From the NCBI GenBank assembly GCA_965208815.1, contig OZ242357.1, forward strand, positions 1,178,001 to 1,242,000: a DNA stretch of 64,000 nucleotides, written 5' to 3'. The notes below the pieces were generated by a model. The model made no database searches. It had not been told where the DNA came from and saw only the letters and a program-made list of their open reading frames with translations. The DNA is from Bin55 sp009840545. Its GTDB lineage: Bacteria; Pseudomonadota; Gammaproteobacteria; Pseudomonadales; Azotimanducaceae. The number at the start of each line of letters is the position of its first letter. Positions within the stretch are counted from its first letter, which is position 1. A program made the position numbers and the translations under genes. Shown here one piece after another: positions 1 to 7,608 of the stretch.

Positions 1-40
1 TGTCGTATTCAGAGTAGATCGGATGGATGCCTTTCAGTTT

Positions 41-58
41 GCTACCTTAACAGGTAGC
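41..58 (+). repeat. hairpin at the left end of an IS1111-type remnant
   Basis: A 7-bp perfect stem (gctacct / aggtagc) with a 4-nt loop lies about 25 bp before the transposase start of the first IS1111-type remnant. The same stem, with a one-base loop change, precedes the second remnant at 4933-4950. It is therefore part of the element and not of the flanking DNA. IS110/IS1111 elements carry structured non-coding ends, so this may be part of such an end; that role is inferred. Confidence 0.6.
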
Positions 59-83
59 TGGCTTTTAAAGATGGAAGACATCC

Positions 84-658
84 ATGGAAAACAATGCTAC
101 AACGGTCGGTCTGGATCTGGCGAAAAGCTCGTTCCACGTGTTGTGCGCGGACGAGTACGGACGTTGCATCGAGTCAAAGCAGCTCAGACGCGGCCAGGTT
201 TTGACTACTTCAAGGAGCTGTCGCCCTGCATGGTGGCGATGGAGACCTGCTTGGGAGGGAACTGGTGGTGCCGGAAGCTCCGAGAGCTTGGCTACGACGC
301 GCGTCTGATTCCGGCCGTCCAATCCAAGGCATATGTGTGGGGCCAGAAGAACGACCCCGCGGACGCTCGGTCGATCTGCGAGGAGGCACAGCGTCCGAAT
401 ATGCGATTCGCGCCGCCGAAGAGCGAGAGCGCTTCAGCGCTGCTGACGATGCATCGGACGAGGCATGCGCTGATCAAGCAGCGCACGCTGAGCAGGAATC
501 ACGTGCGAGGCACTTGCGCGGAGTTCGGTTTGGTCGAACCTCCTGGGACGAAGGGATTCGAGGGGTTGGCTAGCAAGCTGAAAGCGGACGGCGACGATCT
601 TCCGTCGGCGTTGAAGGAGAGCCAACGGGGAAACATTACCTTACGGAGCTGGTCGTAG
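84..658 (+). pseudogene. IS1111/IS110-type transposase remnant 1 (frameshifted, 3' truncated)
   Basis: The reading starts at an ATG at 84 (TVGLDLAKSSFHVLCADEYG, the first DEDD-domain Asp). Near position 205 it shifts into the next forward frame, continuing with AMETC, RKLRELGYDARLI and the family motif GQKNDPADA, then the arginine-rich HRTRHALIKQRTLSRNH segment. About 190 codons resemble the N-terminal half of IS1111-type transposases, which usually have about 340 residues. The C-terminal half, where the catalytic Ser lies, is absent. The frameshift and truncation make it non-functional. A related remnant occurs at about 4976-5330. Confidence 0.8.
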
Positions 659-714
659 ACCTAGTTCGGAGCTAAGTATTGTATACCTTACGAGATTGAA
701 CAAGGCCGCACTAG

Positions 715-722
715 CGATTGCG
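715..722. repeat. 8-bp target-site duplication of IS1380 copy A (left)
   Basis: cgattgcg is present directly before the element and again directly after it at 2423-2430. This supports copy A as a complete, transposed element. The first or last base may be a chance match, because another copy shows a 7-bp duplication. Confidence 0.75.
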
Positions 723-2422
723 CCTTGATATCCGGTTAAGCGAAATTGCCAAAGAAAATCCGGCGCGCTCATAACAGGTCGTTTCGCTAAAATAGCGATT
801 CCAAAACAACTCACCTGTCAGGTGCGCACCGGAGGCGTATGAGCATGATAACAAATCCCCGTCGCGTCGAGGTCGATTTCAGCAATCACCATCTCACGGG
901 ATCGGGGGGGCTGTGCTTTCTTTCGCGCATGGCGCGTCGACTGGATCTGTTTCGCGCGCTCTCTTCTCTGCGCTCTCTGAAGCGACGGCGACGGGGGGTT
1001 CCGGACGCCGAGCGGACATGGTCGCTGATCGCCTCGCTGGCCCTGGGGAACGGTGCCCTGTCGGATCTGGAGGTGCTGGGATGGGACCGGACGGCGTGCG
1101 AGCTGCTGGGTCTCACGGAGCGTCCGAGCCCTCGCCGGGTGGGGGAGCATCTGGCCCGCTTCGAGGATACGGACGTCGCCGCGCTGCGGGCGGTGGGCCG
1201 CAAGATGGCGCAGGAGGTGGTTCCGGGGATGGCGCGGCACTTTCTCGACGAGCTGGGCTACGTGCCGCTGTTTCTGGACTCCACGCAGATCGAGGTGCGG
1301 GGCGGACGCTTCGAGGGGGCGGCCAGGGACTACCAGGGGGAGACCGGCTACCAGCTGGCGGCCGCCTTCGTCGGGCACGTCCAGGTGAGCGGTCGTCTTC
1401 GGCCGGGCAACACCCATCCCGCCCACGGCTGGCTCGAGCAGGTGGAGCGCGACGTCGAGCCGCTGCTGGCGGGCGTTCCGGTGTGGGGGCGCATGGACAA
1501 CGCCTACTACCGCAGGGACGTGGTGGAGCACTTCGAGGACCGGGGCTGGGACTACTCGGTCAGCGTGACCTCGGAGGTCGCCAAGCGACCGATCCTGGAC
1601 GCGGCGGCACAGGTGCTGGAGGACGCGGACTGGGAGGAGATCAACGAGCACGAGAGGGCGGCGCTGATCACGCATCGCCCGACGCGGTGGCGCAACATGC
1701 AGACCTACGTGGTGGTGCGCCAGGAAGTGGTCGGCGGGGAGCGGCTGCTGTTTCCGCGGCACACCGTGATCCTGGTGTCGCGCGACGATCTCGACCTGAA
1801 GGAGCTGGTGCTCCGCCATCGCGGCAAGCAGGGGCAGGAGAACGCGTTCAAGGGCCCGCTGCGGGAGATGAACCTGCACCATCCCCGCTGCATGGGGTTC
1901 CGGGCGAACCAGGCGTACTACGAGTGCGCCCTGATCGCCCAGCTGCTGGTGCGGGCCGTCCAGCACCGCATGCTGCCCAAGGAGGCGCGGAGCCGCAGCC
2001 TCGGCTACGTCATCCGGCACCTGATGCGCACGGTGGCCGTGCTGGTGCGCACCGGCCGTCGTCTGTATCTGAACTTCGCGCGCTCGAACTGGGAGCTGGC
2101 CTGGCTGCTTCATGCCGCGGACAGCTTCGGGGAGACCGTCGCAAGCTGAGCGCCGCGTCGGGCGACATCGAGACTGACGTAGCGGCGACATGTTCCACGT
2201 ACCGGCGAAGAGTTCCGCTCTTCCGCGAATCGGTTCGTCCCAAAACTCGCAAAACCAGCGCGCCAACGCGCAGTCGCGCCGAAATATGCGGTTCCCCGTC
2301 GACTCTCGCGCACACTCGGCGTTCGTGGCGGCATCCTCGTCCCATTCAAGAGCAAAAACTATCTGGCGTTGGATGGAATGATCTAGAATCCGACCTCTGC
2401 AGACCTTAACCGGATATCAAGG
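723..2422 (+). mobile_element. IS1380-type insertion sequence, copy A (complete)
   Basis: A 1700-bp element bounded by inverted ends ccttgatatccggttaag / cttaaccggatatcaagg-type, flanked by an 8-bp direct duplication. It carries one transposase gene at 839-2149 and a roughly 270-bp 3' non-coding part. Three truncated copies with the same ends lie at 8857-9284, 15931-17128 and 21561-22836. The GC content is visibly higher than in resident genes. This copy is the reference for reading the truncations of the others. Confidence 0.9.
839..2149 (+). CDS. IS1380-type transposase, intact
   Basis: A 436-residue DDE transposase acting on the ends of its own element. Acidic motifs in family order are visible: LFLDSTQIEV near residue 140, GRMDNAYYR near residue 220 and KQGQENAFKG near residue 330, consistent with the IS1380 catalytic core. 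The length fits the family. The start is an ATG with a GGAGG-type ribosome-binding site (ggaggcgt) directly upstream. It is the only full-length copy among four in the window, so it could be the active source. Long open frames on the opposite strand and in the other forward frames are GC-rich shadows of this gene. Confidence 0.92.
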   Translation: MSMITNPRRVEVDFSNHHLTGSGGLCFLSRMARRLDLFRALSSLRSLKRRRRGVPDAERTWSLIASLALGNGALSDLEVLGWDRTACELLGLTERPSPRRVGEHLARFEDTDVAALRAVGRKMAQEVVPGMARHFLDELGYVPLFLDSTQIEVRGGRFEGAARDYQGETGYQLAAAFVGHVQVSGRLRPGNTHPAHGWLEQVERDVEPLLAGVPVWGRMDNAYYRRDVVEHFEDRGWDYSVSVTSEVAKRPILDAAAQVLEDADWEEINEHERAALITHRPTRWRNMQTYVVVRQEVVGGERLLFPRHTVILVSRDDLDLKELVLRHRGKQGQENAFKGPLREMNLHHPRCMGFRANQAYYECALIAQLLVRAVQHRMLPKEARSRSLGYVIRHLMRTVAVLVRTGRRLYLNFARSNWELAWLLHAADSFGETVAS

Positions 2423-2430
2423 CGATTGCG
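2423..2430. repeat. 8-bp target-site duplication of IS1380 copy A (right)
   Basis: cgattgcg, matching 715-722. Removing the element and one copy restores a continuous AT-richer sequence (gcactagcgattgcgtac). Confidence 0.75.
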
Positions 2431-2519
2431 TACGGAAACGCCAGTCTGATCTAATCCATGCTCGACGCGGGGACCGAAAATTGTCGAATGGTCACTCGAC
2501 GAATTAGAAACCAGGTACC

Positions 2520-2687
2520 ATGAAAGAAAATACAAAGACCTCCGACGACAGGCCCGATCCGCCCGTTACGAACTGGTTCCTACAGTTCCTGGTGAACCCC
2601 ATCAGCAAACATCACAAGCATGGGCACCCGCAGAATCCCATCAAGGCCAATGTTTTTTTCTATCGCCAAAAATTGCTTAGTAAGTGA
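2520..2687 (+). CDS. small hypothetical protein (55 aa)
   Basis: An ATG-initiated frame encoding 55 residues, starting MKENTKTSDDRPDPPVTNWF and rich in Pro, His and Lys (KHHKHGHPQNP). I do not recognise the family. It has no convincing Shine-Dalgarno sequence (ccaggtacc upstream). It ends 32 bp before the start of the IS3-interrupted gene at 2720. It could be the N-terminal remnant of a longer gene truncated by rearrangement, since the sequence stays coding-like up to an abrupt AT-rich stretch. Confidence 0.3.
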   Translation: MKENTKTSDDRPDPPVTNWFLQFLVNPISKHHKHGHPQNPIKANVFFYRQKLLSK

Positions 2688-2719
2688 TGCACTAGTAAGA
2701 CAATTGGGGGCTAATCTAA

Positions 2720-3017
2720 ATGATCACTGTCCATTTTGGTACAATCATTCGAAATCAATCGTTGGAGATACAAAGTGTGGCTCAAGTTCTCAAACTCCTC
2801 AAGCTTTTGGCTCCTACAATTCTAGGTGTCTTTTGTATTGGTTTGATCGCGGAGACTGTCAAAGAACAACCGGGAACATCCGTCTCAATTGACAAATCTC
2901 ATCTTCTTGTGCAACCGAGTGCTAACACAATTATTGAGTTCAATTGGAAGTCATCTTGTCCGATCAACGATCCATTTGGTACGGGGTATAGCGCGTACGA
3001 TAACAGTTGTGTGGGTG
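2720..3017 (+). pseudogene. 5' part of an IS3-interrupted gene: membrane-anchored acidic protein
   Basis: Starts at ATG 2720 behind ttgggggctaatctaa, a purine-rich ribosome-binding site. It encodes a short N-terminal segment, then a hydrophobic stretch LLKLLAPTILGVFCIGLIAE that looks like a signal anchor, then a Cys-containing extracytoplasmic part (SSCPINDPFGTGYSAYDNSC). The frame runs into the IS3 element at 3018. Deleting the element and one 3-bp duplication (gtg) continues the frame without a break into 4356-4525, giving about 156 residues in total. The protein family is not recognised. Confidence 0.7.
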
Positions 3018-3158
3018 TGAACCTGCCACATGTTAGAAGACAAAAGAAAAATTGTTGTTGTTGGGCCTCGTGGGAATGTGGGTAACTCGCCAGAGTTATC
3101 CACATTTCCACAGGCCGCTTTTTTTTGAAAATTTTGCATTTTTCAATTTGCGTCTCGA

Positions 3159-4016
3159 TCATTTCGCTCTCTCGTGTCGTCGCTCGAACTCCACGGGAGA
3201 CAGGTATCCCAGAGCGGAATGCAGTCTCCGCGTGTTGTAGAACCCCTCGAGATAGTCGAAAATCATCGACTTCGCCTGCGCTCGATCCGCAAAGCGACTT
3301 CCAGGCTGCCGATCGATCAGCTCGGTCTCCAGAGTGGCGAAGAAGCTCTCCGCCATCGCGTTGTCGTAGCAGTCGCCCACCGAGCCCATCGAGATCGTGA
3401 CGTCGGCGTCCTCGCACACTTTCCTGAAGTTTCCGGACGTGTACTGCGATCCGTGATCGGAATGATGCGTCACCCCGCTCCGTGGTCGGCGTCGCTCGAC
3501 GGCCATCTCGAGGGCGCGGATCATCAGACCCTCCTTCTGGCGCGAAGCCATGGACCAGCCCACGATGCGGCGCGAGAACACGTCCTGCACCGCGGCCAGA
3601 TACAGCGTCCCCTCCATCGTCGGAACGTAGGTCGCGTCCGCCACCCAGAGCTCGTTCGGACGCTCGGCCTCGAACTGGCGCCGGACCAGATCGGCGGCCA
3701 CCTCGGATCCGTCCGATCGCGTGGTGACCCGGCGACGACGTCGGCAGACGCCTCGAAGGCCGTCCGCCTTCATCAGGCGACCGATCCTTCGACGGCTCGC
3801 CCGAACCCCCAGCTCGCGAAGCGCCGCCTGGATGCGGGGCGCGCCGTAGATGCCGCGGGACTCGGCGTGGATCCGGCGAATGTGCTCCAGCAGCTCCCGA
3901 TCCGCCGCCTCCCATCGCGACGGGGGTCGCTTCAGCCACGCATAGTATCCGCTGCGGGAGACTCGCAGCACGCGACACATCGCGGCGATGCTGAACTCGG
4001 CCCGGTGCGCCTTCAT
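3159..4016 (-). CDS. IS3-family transposase OrfB (integrase core), copy 1
   Basis: A 285-residue rve-type integrase domain. The DDE residues are visible: ELWVADATYVPT (first Asp), HHSDHGSQYTS (second Asp) and GSVGDCYDNAMAESFF (Glu), a signature of IS3-family OrfB proteins. An N-terminal HTH_21-like region contains SRSGYYAWLKRPPSRWE. The start overlaps the end of OrfA by 4 nt. Whether it is made separately or as an OrfAB fusion by -1 frameshifting is not resolved. The 370-residue open frame on the other strand is a shadow. Confidence 0.93.
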   Translation of the reverse strand: MKAHRAEFSIAAMCRVLRVSRSGYYAWLKRPPSRWEAADRELLEHIRRIHAESRGIYGAPRIQAALRELGVRASRRRIGRLMKADGLRGVCRRRRRVTTRSDGSEVAADLVRRQFEAERPNELWVADATYVPTMEGTLYLAAVQDVFSRRIVGWSMASRQKEGLMIRALEMAVERRRPRSGVTHHSDHGSQYTSGNFRKVCEDADVTISMGSVGDCYDNAMAESFFATLETELIDRQPGSRFADRAQAKSMIFDYLEGFYNTRRLHSALGYLSPVEFERRHERAK

Positions 4017-4300
4017 GAACTCGAAGACCGGCTTGGGGTCCTCGCGGTCTCCTTGGCGAACCAGGCCGTGGCCTTTGCCAAAATGTCCCGCTCCTCCTTG
4101 ATGCGGGACAGCTCGCGGCGCAGCCGCCGAACCTCCTTCGAGTCGTCCTGCTCGCCGGGTCCGTCCGCCCGGTCGAGCCAGTTGCGTATCGTCTGCGACG
4201 TCGGCTCGAACTCCTCCGCCAGCGAGGAAACGCTGCGGCCGGATCGCGCCAGCGCGATCAGACGATCACGGTATTCCTTCGGATAATGCTTTCTGCCCAT
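4013..4300 (-). CDS. IS3-family transposase OrfA, copy 1
   Basis: 95 residues from the ATG at 4300 (MGRKHYPKEYRDRLIALARS), which has a perfect AGGAGG six bases upstream. An upstream in-frame ATG at 4327 lacks a ribosome-binding site. HTH_Tnp_1 domain: helix-turn-helix around SVSSLAEEFEPTSQTIRNWL, followed by a leucine-zipper-like coiled coil (EVRRLRRELSRIKEERDIL) used for multimerisation with OrfAB. It ends with ATGA overlapping OrfB. Confidence 0.92.
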   Translation of the reverse strand: MGRKHYPKEYRDRLIALARSGRSVSSLAEEFEPTSQTIRNWLDRADGPGEQDDSKEVRRLRRELSRIKEERDILAKATAWFAKETARTPSRSSSS

Positions 4301-4352
4301 GTAGGTCCTCCTTGGGTCATTGTGCATTGTCCTCTAACTCGTCGCAACTCCA

Positions 4353-4525
4353 GTGTTGAGTGTCCAAACGGAACCAATTCTGAATGTCGCAAGATCGGTT
4401 GTCAAATGTGCTTGAGCGACTCAATCTTGGTCGACACCGACAAAGATAAGGATAAGGAAGATGTTCCAATTGACGAAGATGATGATGGAAGTATGACTCG
4501 GTTTGAATGTGAAGCCCCGTTTTAG
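4353..4525 (+). pseudogene. 3' part of the IS3-interrupted acidic-protein gene
   Basis: Continues the frame of 2720-3017 after removing IS3 copy 1. It encodes VECPNGTNSECRKIGCQMC, then a strongly acidic, repeat-like tail (DTDKDKDKEDVPIDEDDDG), and ends FECEAPF with a TAG stop. The Asp-rich tail resembles calcium-binding linkers, but there is no clear EF-hand or thrombospondin type 3 consensus. No start codon or ribosome-binding site is available to this half alone. Confidence 0.65.
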
Positions 4526-4914
4526 TTTTGACGGCCACTAGATGTCGCTCCACTTCTCTAGACTTCGGCATTGATGACTTGAGCATAGAAAATGGCCCTT
4601 ACATGAAGTAGTCCTTCGAACAGCATCTTGAGCATTTGGGGAGAGTGGCTTAACCTGCGACTACTTTACACAATACTTTCACGACTGACAATCGATTTTA
4701 TGATTTCGAGGAGGGAGGTGGTTGGCCGAAAGCCACACCTGCACCGAATTTAGTTACTTCTTCTGTCTGAGAAAGTTTGAATGAGCGAGTAGTTAGATAG
4801 GTAGTTCGTATGTCGCTTGAACTACAGGACTATGGATATTGTTGCGTGAATTTATATGAGAGTTGTCGCGTTTATCGTCTGAACGTGACTGAGTGAACCT
4901 ACATGTTAGATGGT
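4526..4914. other. intergenic stretch with one imperfect hairpin
   Basis: About 390 bases without a supportable gene between the interrupted gene and the second IS1111 remnant. The only structure I see is an imperfect hairpin near 4709-4732 (aggtggttggc / agccacacct around a cgaa loop), without a T-run. The rest is AT-rich and unstructured to the eye. Confidence 0.4.
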
Positions 4915-4932
4915 ATGAATGCCTTCCAGTTT

Positions 4933-4950
4933 GCTACCTTATCAGGTAGC
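4933..4950 (+). repeat. hairpin at the left end of IS1111-type remnant 2
   Basis: The same 7-bp stem as at 41-58 (gctacct / aggtagc, loop tatc), again just before the remnant transposase reading frame. This shows the two remnants share one element family. Confidence 0.6.
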
Positions 4951-4975
4951 TCGTTTTTTCTTAAGGATGGAAGAC

Positions 4976-5330
4976 ATCCATAGAATTCAATGCTGCAACA
5001 GTTGGGCTCGATCTGGCGAAAAGCTTGTTTCACGTGTTCTGCTTGGACGAGGACGGACGCTGCGTCGAGCGAAAGCAGCTCAGACGCAAGCAGATTCTCG
5101 AGTATTTTGGCAGGTTAGCGCCATGCACGGTGGCGATGGAGACCTGTCTGGGAGTTAACTGGTGATGTCGGAAGCTGCGGGAACTTGGTCACGACGCCCG
5201 ACTGATTCCAACCGCCTACGTGAAACCGTTTGGGAGAGGCCAGAAGAACGACGACTTGGACGCGGAGTCGATCTGCGAGGCGGCCAATCTCGTCGGAGAT
5301 TGGCAGCTGAAGCTTTTTCGATTCGATCAT
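4976..5330 (+). pseudogene. IS1111/IS110-type transposase remnant 2 (decayed)
   Basis: Homologous to remnant 1 at the nucleotide level. The protein, read with frame changes, gives TVGLDLAKSLFHVFCLDEDG, RKQILEYFGRLAPCTVAMETC, RKLRELGHDARLI and GQKNDDLDAESICEAA. An in-frame TGA follows the tryptophan of NW, and the position of the start codon in remnant 1 reads ATA here. Only about 115 codons remain before the sequence joins an IS21-like remnant on the opposite strand. It is clearly inactive and older than the intact elements around it. Confidence 0.75.
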
Positions 5331-5339
5331 GTCTTTTCT

Positions 5340-5690
5340 CTCGTTCACTTGTCGCGACGACGTCGTCGCCTAGGACCTGTCCCCAGAGTTGCTCAGCGAC
5401 GACTGGTTGGACGTGAAGAGCACGCTGCTTCGCTCGTAGCGCTCGGCGACCACCTGGAACAGTAGATGGGCGGCGTCCGGCTGCATGGGCATGTAGCCGA
5501 ACTCGTCGACGACGAGCAGCATCGGCCGGGCGAGCTCGCGTAGGCACATGACGAACTCTCCGGCGCCCTGAGAGCGCACGAGCAACGCCGTGAGGCTGGT
5601 GGCGGTGTCTCAAGGAGCTTCGCGATCGCTGCAACTGGGTGCGGCCGCACTGGGCCCTCCGGACCGCCGAGAAAGAGATCCACTGACGCC
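5340..5690 (-). pseudogene. IstB-like ATPase fragment (IS21-family remnant)
   Basis: The minus-strand reading contains LLVVDEFGYMPMQPDAAHLL, followed by QVVAERYERSSVLFTSNQ, the Walker B and sensor region of IstB helper ATPases. The upstream segment in another frame (LFLGGPEGPVRPHPVAAIAK) looks like a damaged P-loop region, so at least one frameshift separates the two. The N-terminus, the stop context and a partner IstA gene are not found here. It may belong to the IS21-like element whose termini are seen at 8848-8856 and 21528-21560; that link is inferred. Confidence 0.65.
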
Positions 5691-5792
5691 CGCCGCCGTC
5701 TACGAGGACGGCCTAGCGGTCGTCATACCCAAGTGGCAGAAATGGGCGCTGGCGGCGAAAAGGAAACTGGAGGAGGCAGCTCTGGAACGGAA

Positions 5793-7240
5793 GAGAGTGT
5801 CAGATTTTCCGTGTATGAGTCGAACTAACAATTCGGCTAACATGGCGGCGCGGATGTCGCTGAAACATGGACGGAAAGGAGACGAGCAATGACGAACACA
5901 CCTGCGAGGGAACGCATAACCGAAGCGATGCTGGACAAGATGCTGGAGGACGAGGATCTGGCGGGACTGTTTCATAGCGGCGAGCTTTTCGCCGAGCTGC
6001 GCCGCAAGCTGGCCGAGCGGATCCTGGACACGGAGATGGAGGTCCACCTGTCGCAGCCGGAGGAGCGCGTTGCCGGCAACTCGCGCAACGGCCACAACCC
6101 CAAGACGGTGCTCACCGACACGGGGTCCATGCCGCTGGAGGTTCCGCGGGACCGCAAGGGCACGTTCGAGCCGCAGCTGGTGGAGAAGTACTGCCGGCGT
6201 CTTCCGGGCTTCGACGACAAGGTGATCCATCTGTTCTCCCGGGGCATGTCGACGCGCCGGATCCGGGAGACGGTGCGGGAGCTGTACGGCGTCGAGGTGT
6301 CGCCCGATCTGATCTCGAGGGTGACCGACGTGGTGATGGAGGAGTACGCGGAGTGGCAGAGCCGGCCGCTGCGGGACACGTACGCGATCGTGTATCTGGA
6401 CGCGATCCACGTCAAGGTGCGGGACGCCGGATCGGTGAGCACCCGGCGCGCCCTGGCGGGCCCGGCGACGTATCTGGCGATCGGCGTGGACGAAGGGGGC
6501 CACAAGGACGTTCTCGGCCTGTGGCTGGGCGAGCACGAGGGGGCCAAGTTCTGGCTCAACGTGCTGAACGAGCTCAAGTCAAGGGGCCTGAGGGACATCC
6601 TGATCGCTGTGGTGGACGGCCTGAAGGGCTTTCCCGAGGCCCTGGAGACGGCGTTTCCGGAGACCACGGTGCAGACCTGCATCGTGCACCTGATGCGCCA
6701 TTCGCTGTCGTGCGCGTCGTACAAGGAGCGCAGGAAGCTGGCGGACGCGCTCAAGCCCATCTACAAGGCGGAGAGCGCGGAGCGGGCCGAGGAGCTGCTG
6801 GACGCGTTCGAGGAGAGCGAGCTGGGACGCAGGCATCCGGACGTGGTGCGCTCCTGGCGCGACCGGTGGCATCTGGTGATCCCGTTCCTGGCGTTCTCGC
6901 AGCTGATCCGCAAGGCGATCTACACCACGAACGCCATCGAGAGCCTGAACGCCACGGTGCGAAGGGCGGTGCGGGCTCGAGGACACTTCACCAGCGTGGG
7001 GGCGGCCAAGAAGCTGATCTACCTGGCGCTGCGCGAGGCCAGTTCCAAGTGGAGAGGACCGATGCTGAACTGGCAGTCGGCCAAGAGGGAGTTCGCCATT
7101 CACTTCGGCGATCGATTCAACCCTTCCAAGGGATGGGTGACAAAGGCGTAGAAAATGGTAGAATTGAACGAGTCGGGAAATTTTCACCCCCTCGGGGGTG
7201 AGCTGGGAAAGGGGATATACACGGAATTCCTGACACTCCT
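5793..7240 (+). mobile_element. IS256-type insertion sequence (complete)
   Basis: A 1448-bp element with terminal inverted repeats (gagagtgtcag..ttccgtgtat at the left, aggagtgtcaggaattccgtg read inward at the right). It is flanked by the perfect 8-bp duplication gaacggaa at 5785-5792 and 7241-7248. Just inside the right end is a small hairpin (caccccc-tc-gggggtg, 7187-7202). The element interrupts a plus-strand frame ending KWALAAKRKLEEAALERKVA (stop near 7258), a gene remnant I cannot name. Its right end is the source of the 96-bp palindrome at 15835-15930. Confidence 0.92.
5889..7151 (+). CDS. IS256-family transposase
   Basis: 420 residues, the usual family length, with an AGGAG ribosome-binding site eight bases before the ATG. 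DDE motifs are visible: IVYLDAIHVKVRD (first Asp, about residue 170), AVVDGLKGFPEAL (second Asp, about residue 240) and YTTNAIESLNATVRRA (Glu, about residue 350). HLMRHSLSCASYKERR matches the conserved block between the second Asp and the Glu. No truncation or frameshift is seen, so it is probably functional. Confidence 0.95.
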   Translation: MTNTPARERITEAMLDKMLEDEDLAGLFHSGELFAELRRKLAERILDTEMEVHLSQPEERVAGNSRNGHNPKTVLTDTGSMPLEVPRDRKGTFEPQLVEKYCRRLPGFDDKVIHLFSRGMSTRRIRETVRELYGVEVSPDLISRVTDVVMEEYAEWQSRPLRDTYAIVYLDAIHVKVRDAGSVSTRRALAGPATYLAIGVDEGGHKDVLGLWLGEHEGAKFWLNVLNELKSRGLRDILIAVVDGLKGFPEALETAFPETTVQTCIVHLMRHSLSCASYKERRKLADALKPIYKAESAERAEELLDAFEESELGRRHPDVVRSWRDRWHLVIPFLAFSQLIRKAIYTTNAIESLNATVRRAVRARGHFTSVGAAKKLIYLALREASSKWRGPMLNWQSAKREFAIHFGDRFNPSKGWVTKA

Positions 7241-7338
7241 GAACGGAAGGTCGCGTAGCCATGAACCACGAAATTTCTCTACACCGAAAAACTCCTGCTT
7301 TCTTTGACAACAAGACAAATGTTTCAAAAGTGGGACAT

Positions 7339-7608
7339 TTTGCTATGTCTTGACCATGCTCGACCACTCCCAAAATTGTAGATTGGTTTGTTCTCTCTGC
7401 AAACATTGAAGAAAGGAACGGCGCGGATTGAAATGGACCATGTCCGACTCTGCTATACGTGGGTTGGCTACCACAGAATGGTGTTGCTTCATGGGCTTGC
7501 CTCCGTCTAAGTTCGTGGGTCCGCAACGTCGCGAGGACGGCGCGCCACAAAAATGTATCGAGGATTCCCGCATGGTTCCGGCCGTTCCTTTCCTCTCCGT
7601 TTGATTGT
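7339..7608 (-). ncRNA. candidate structured non-coding end (bridge-RNA region) of the IS1111-type element
   Basis: 270 bases between the transposase stop and the element end, with no supportable gene and essentially identical in both copies. IS110-family elements encode a bridge RNA in a non-coding end, and in the IS1111 group this is reported for the end 3' of the gene. The placement here fits that pattern. I cannot derive the fold or the guide loops by eye, so the call rests on position and conservation only. Confidence 0.35.

Larger units (their letters stand above)
3018..4352 (-). mobile_element. IS3-type insertion sequence, copy 1 (complete)
   Basis: A 1335-bp element with imperfect terminal inverted repeats beginning TGAACCTGCCACATGTTAG / TGGAGTTGCGACGAGTTAG and a 3-bp target duplication gtg at 3015-3017 and 4353-4355. 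It encodes OrfA and OrfB on the minus strand with a 4-bp ATGA overlap. An apparently identical copy lies at 38258-39592, also on the minus strand and with its own 3-bp duplication. Identity between copies and exact duplications indicate recent movement. Confidence 0.93.

Noticed and set aside
913..2409. Long overlapping open frames on both strands across IS1380 copies (up to 498 codons).
   Set aside because: They are shadows of the GC-rich transposase frame. They show low-complexity Gly/Ala/Arg or Pro/His composition and repeat identically in each copy.
3174..4286. A 370-codon frame on the plus strand across IS3 copy 1, repeated in copy 2.
   Set aside because: Antisense shadow of OrfA/OrfB with no domain; its presence in both copies only reflects IS identity.
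4700..4735. Hairpin aggtggttggc..agccacacct as a riboswitch or small RNA.
   Set aside because: Imperfect pairing, no conserved RNA motif recognised, and no downstream gene that would fit a riboswitch.
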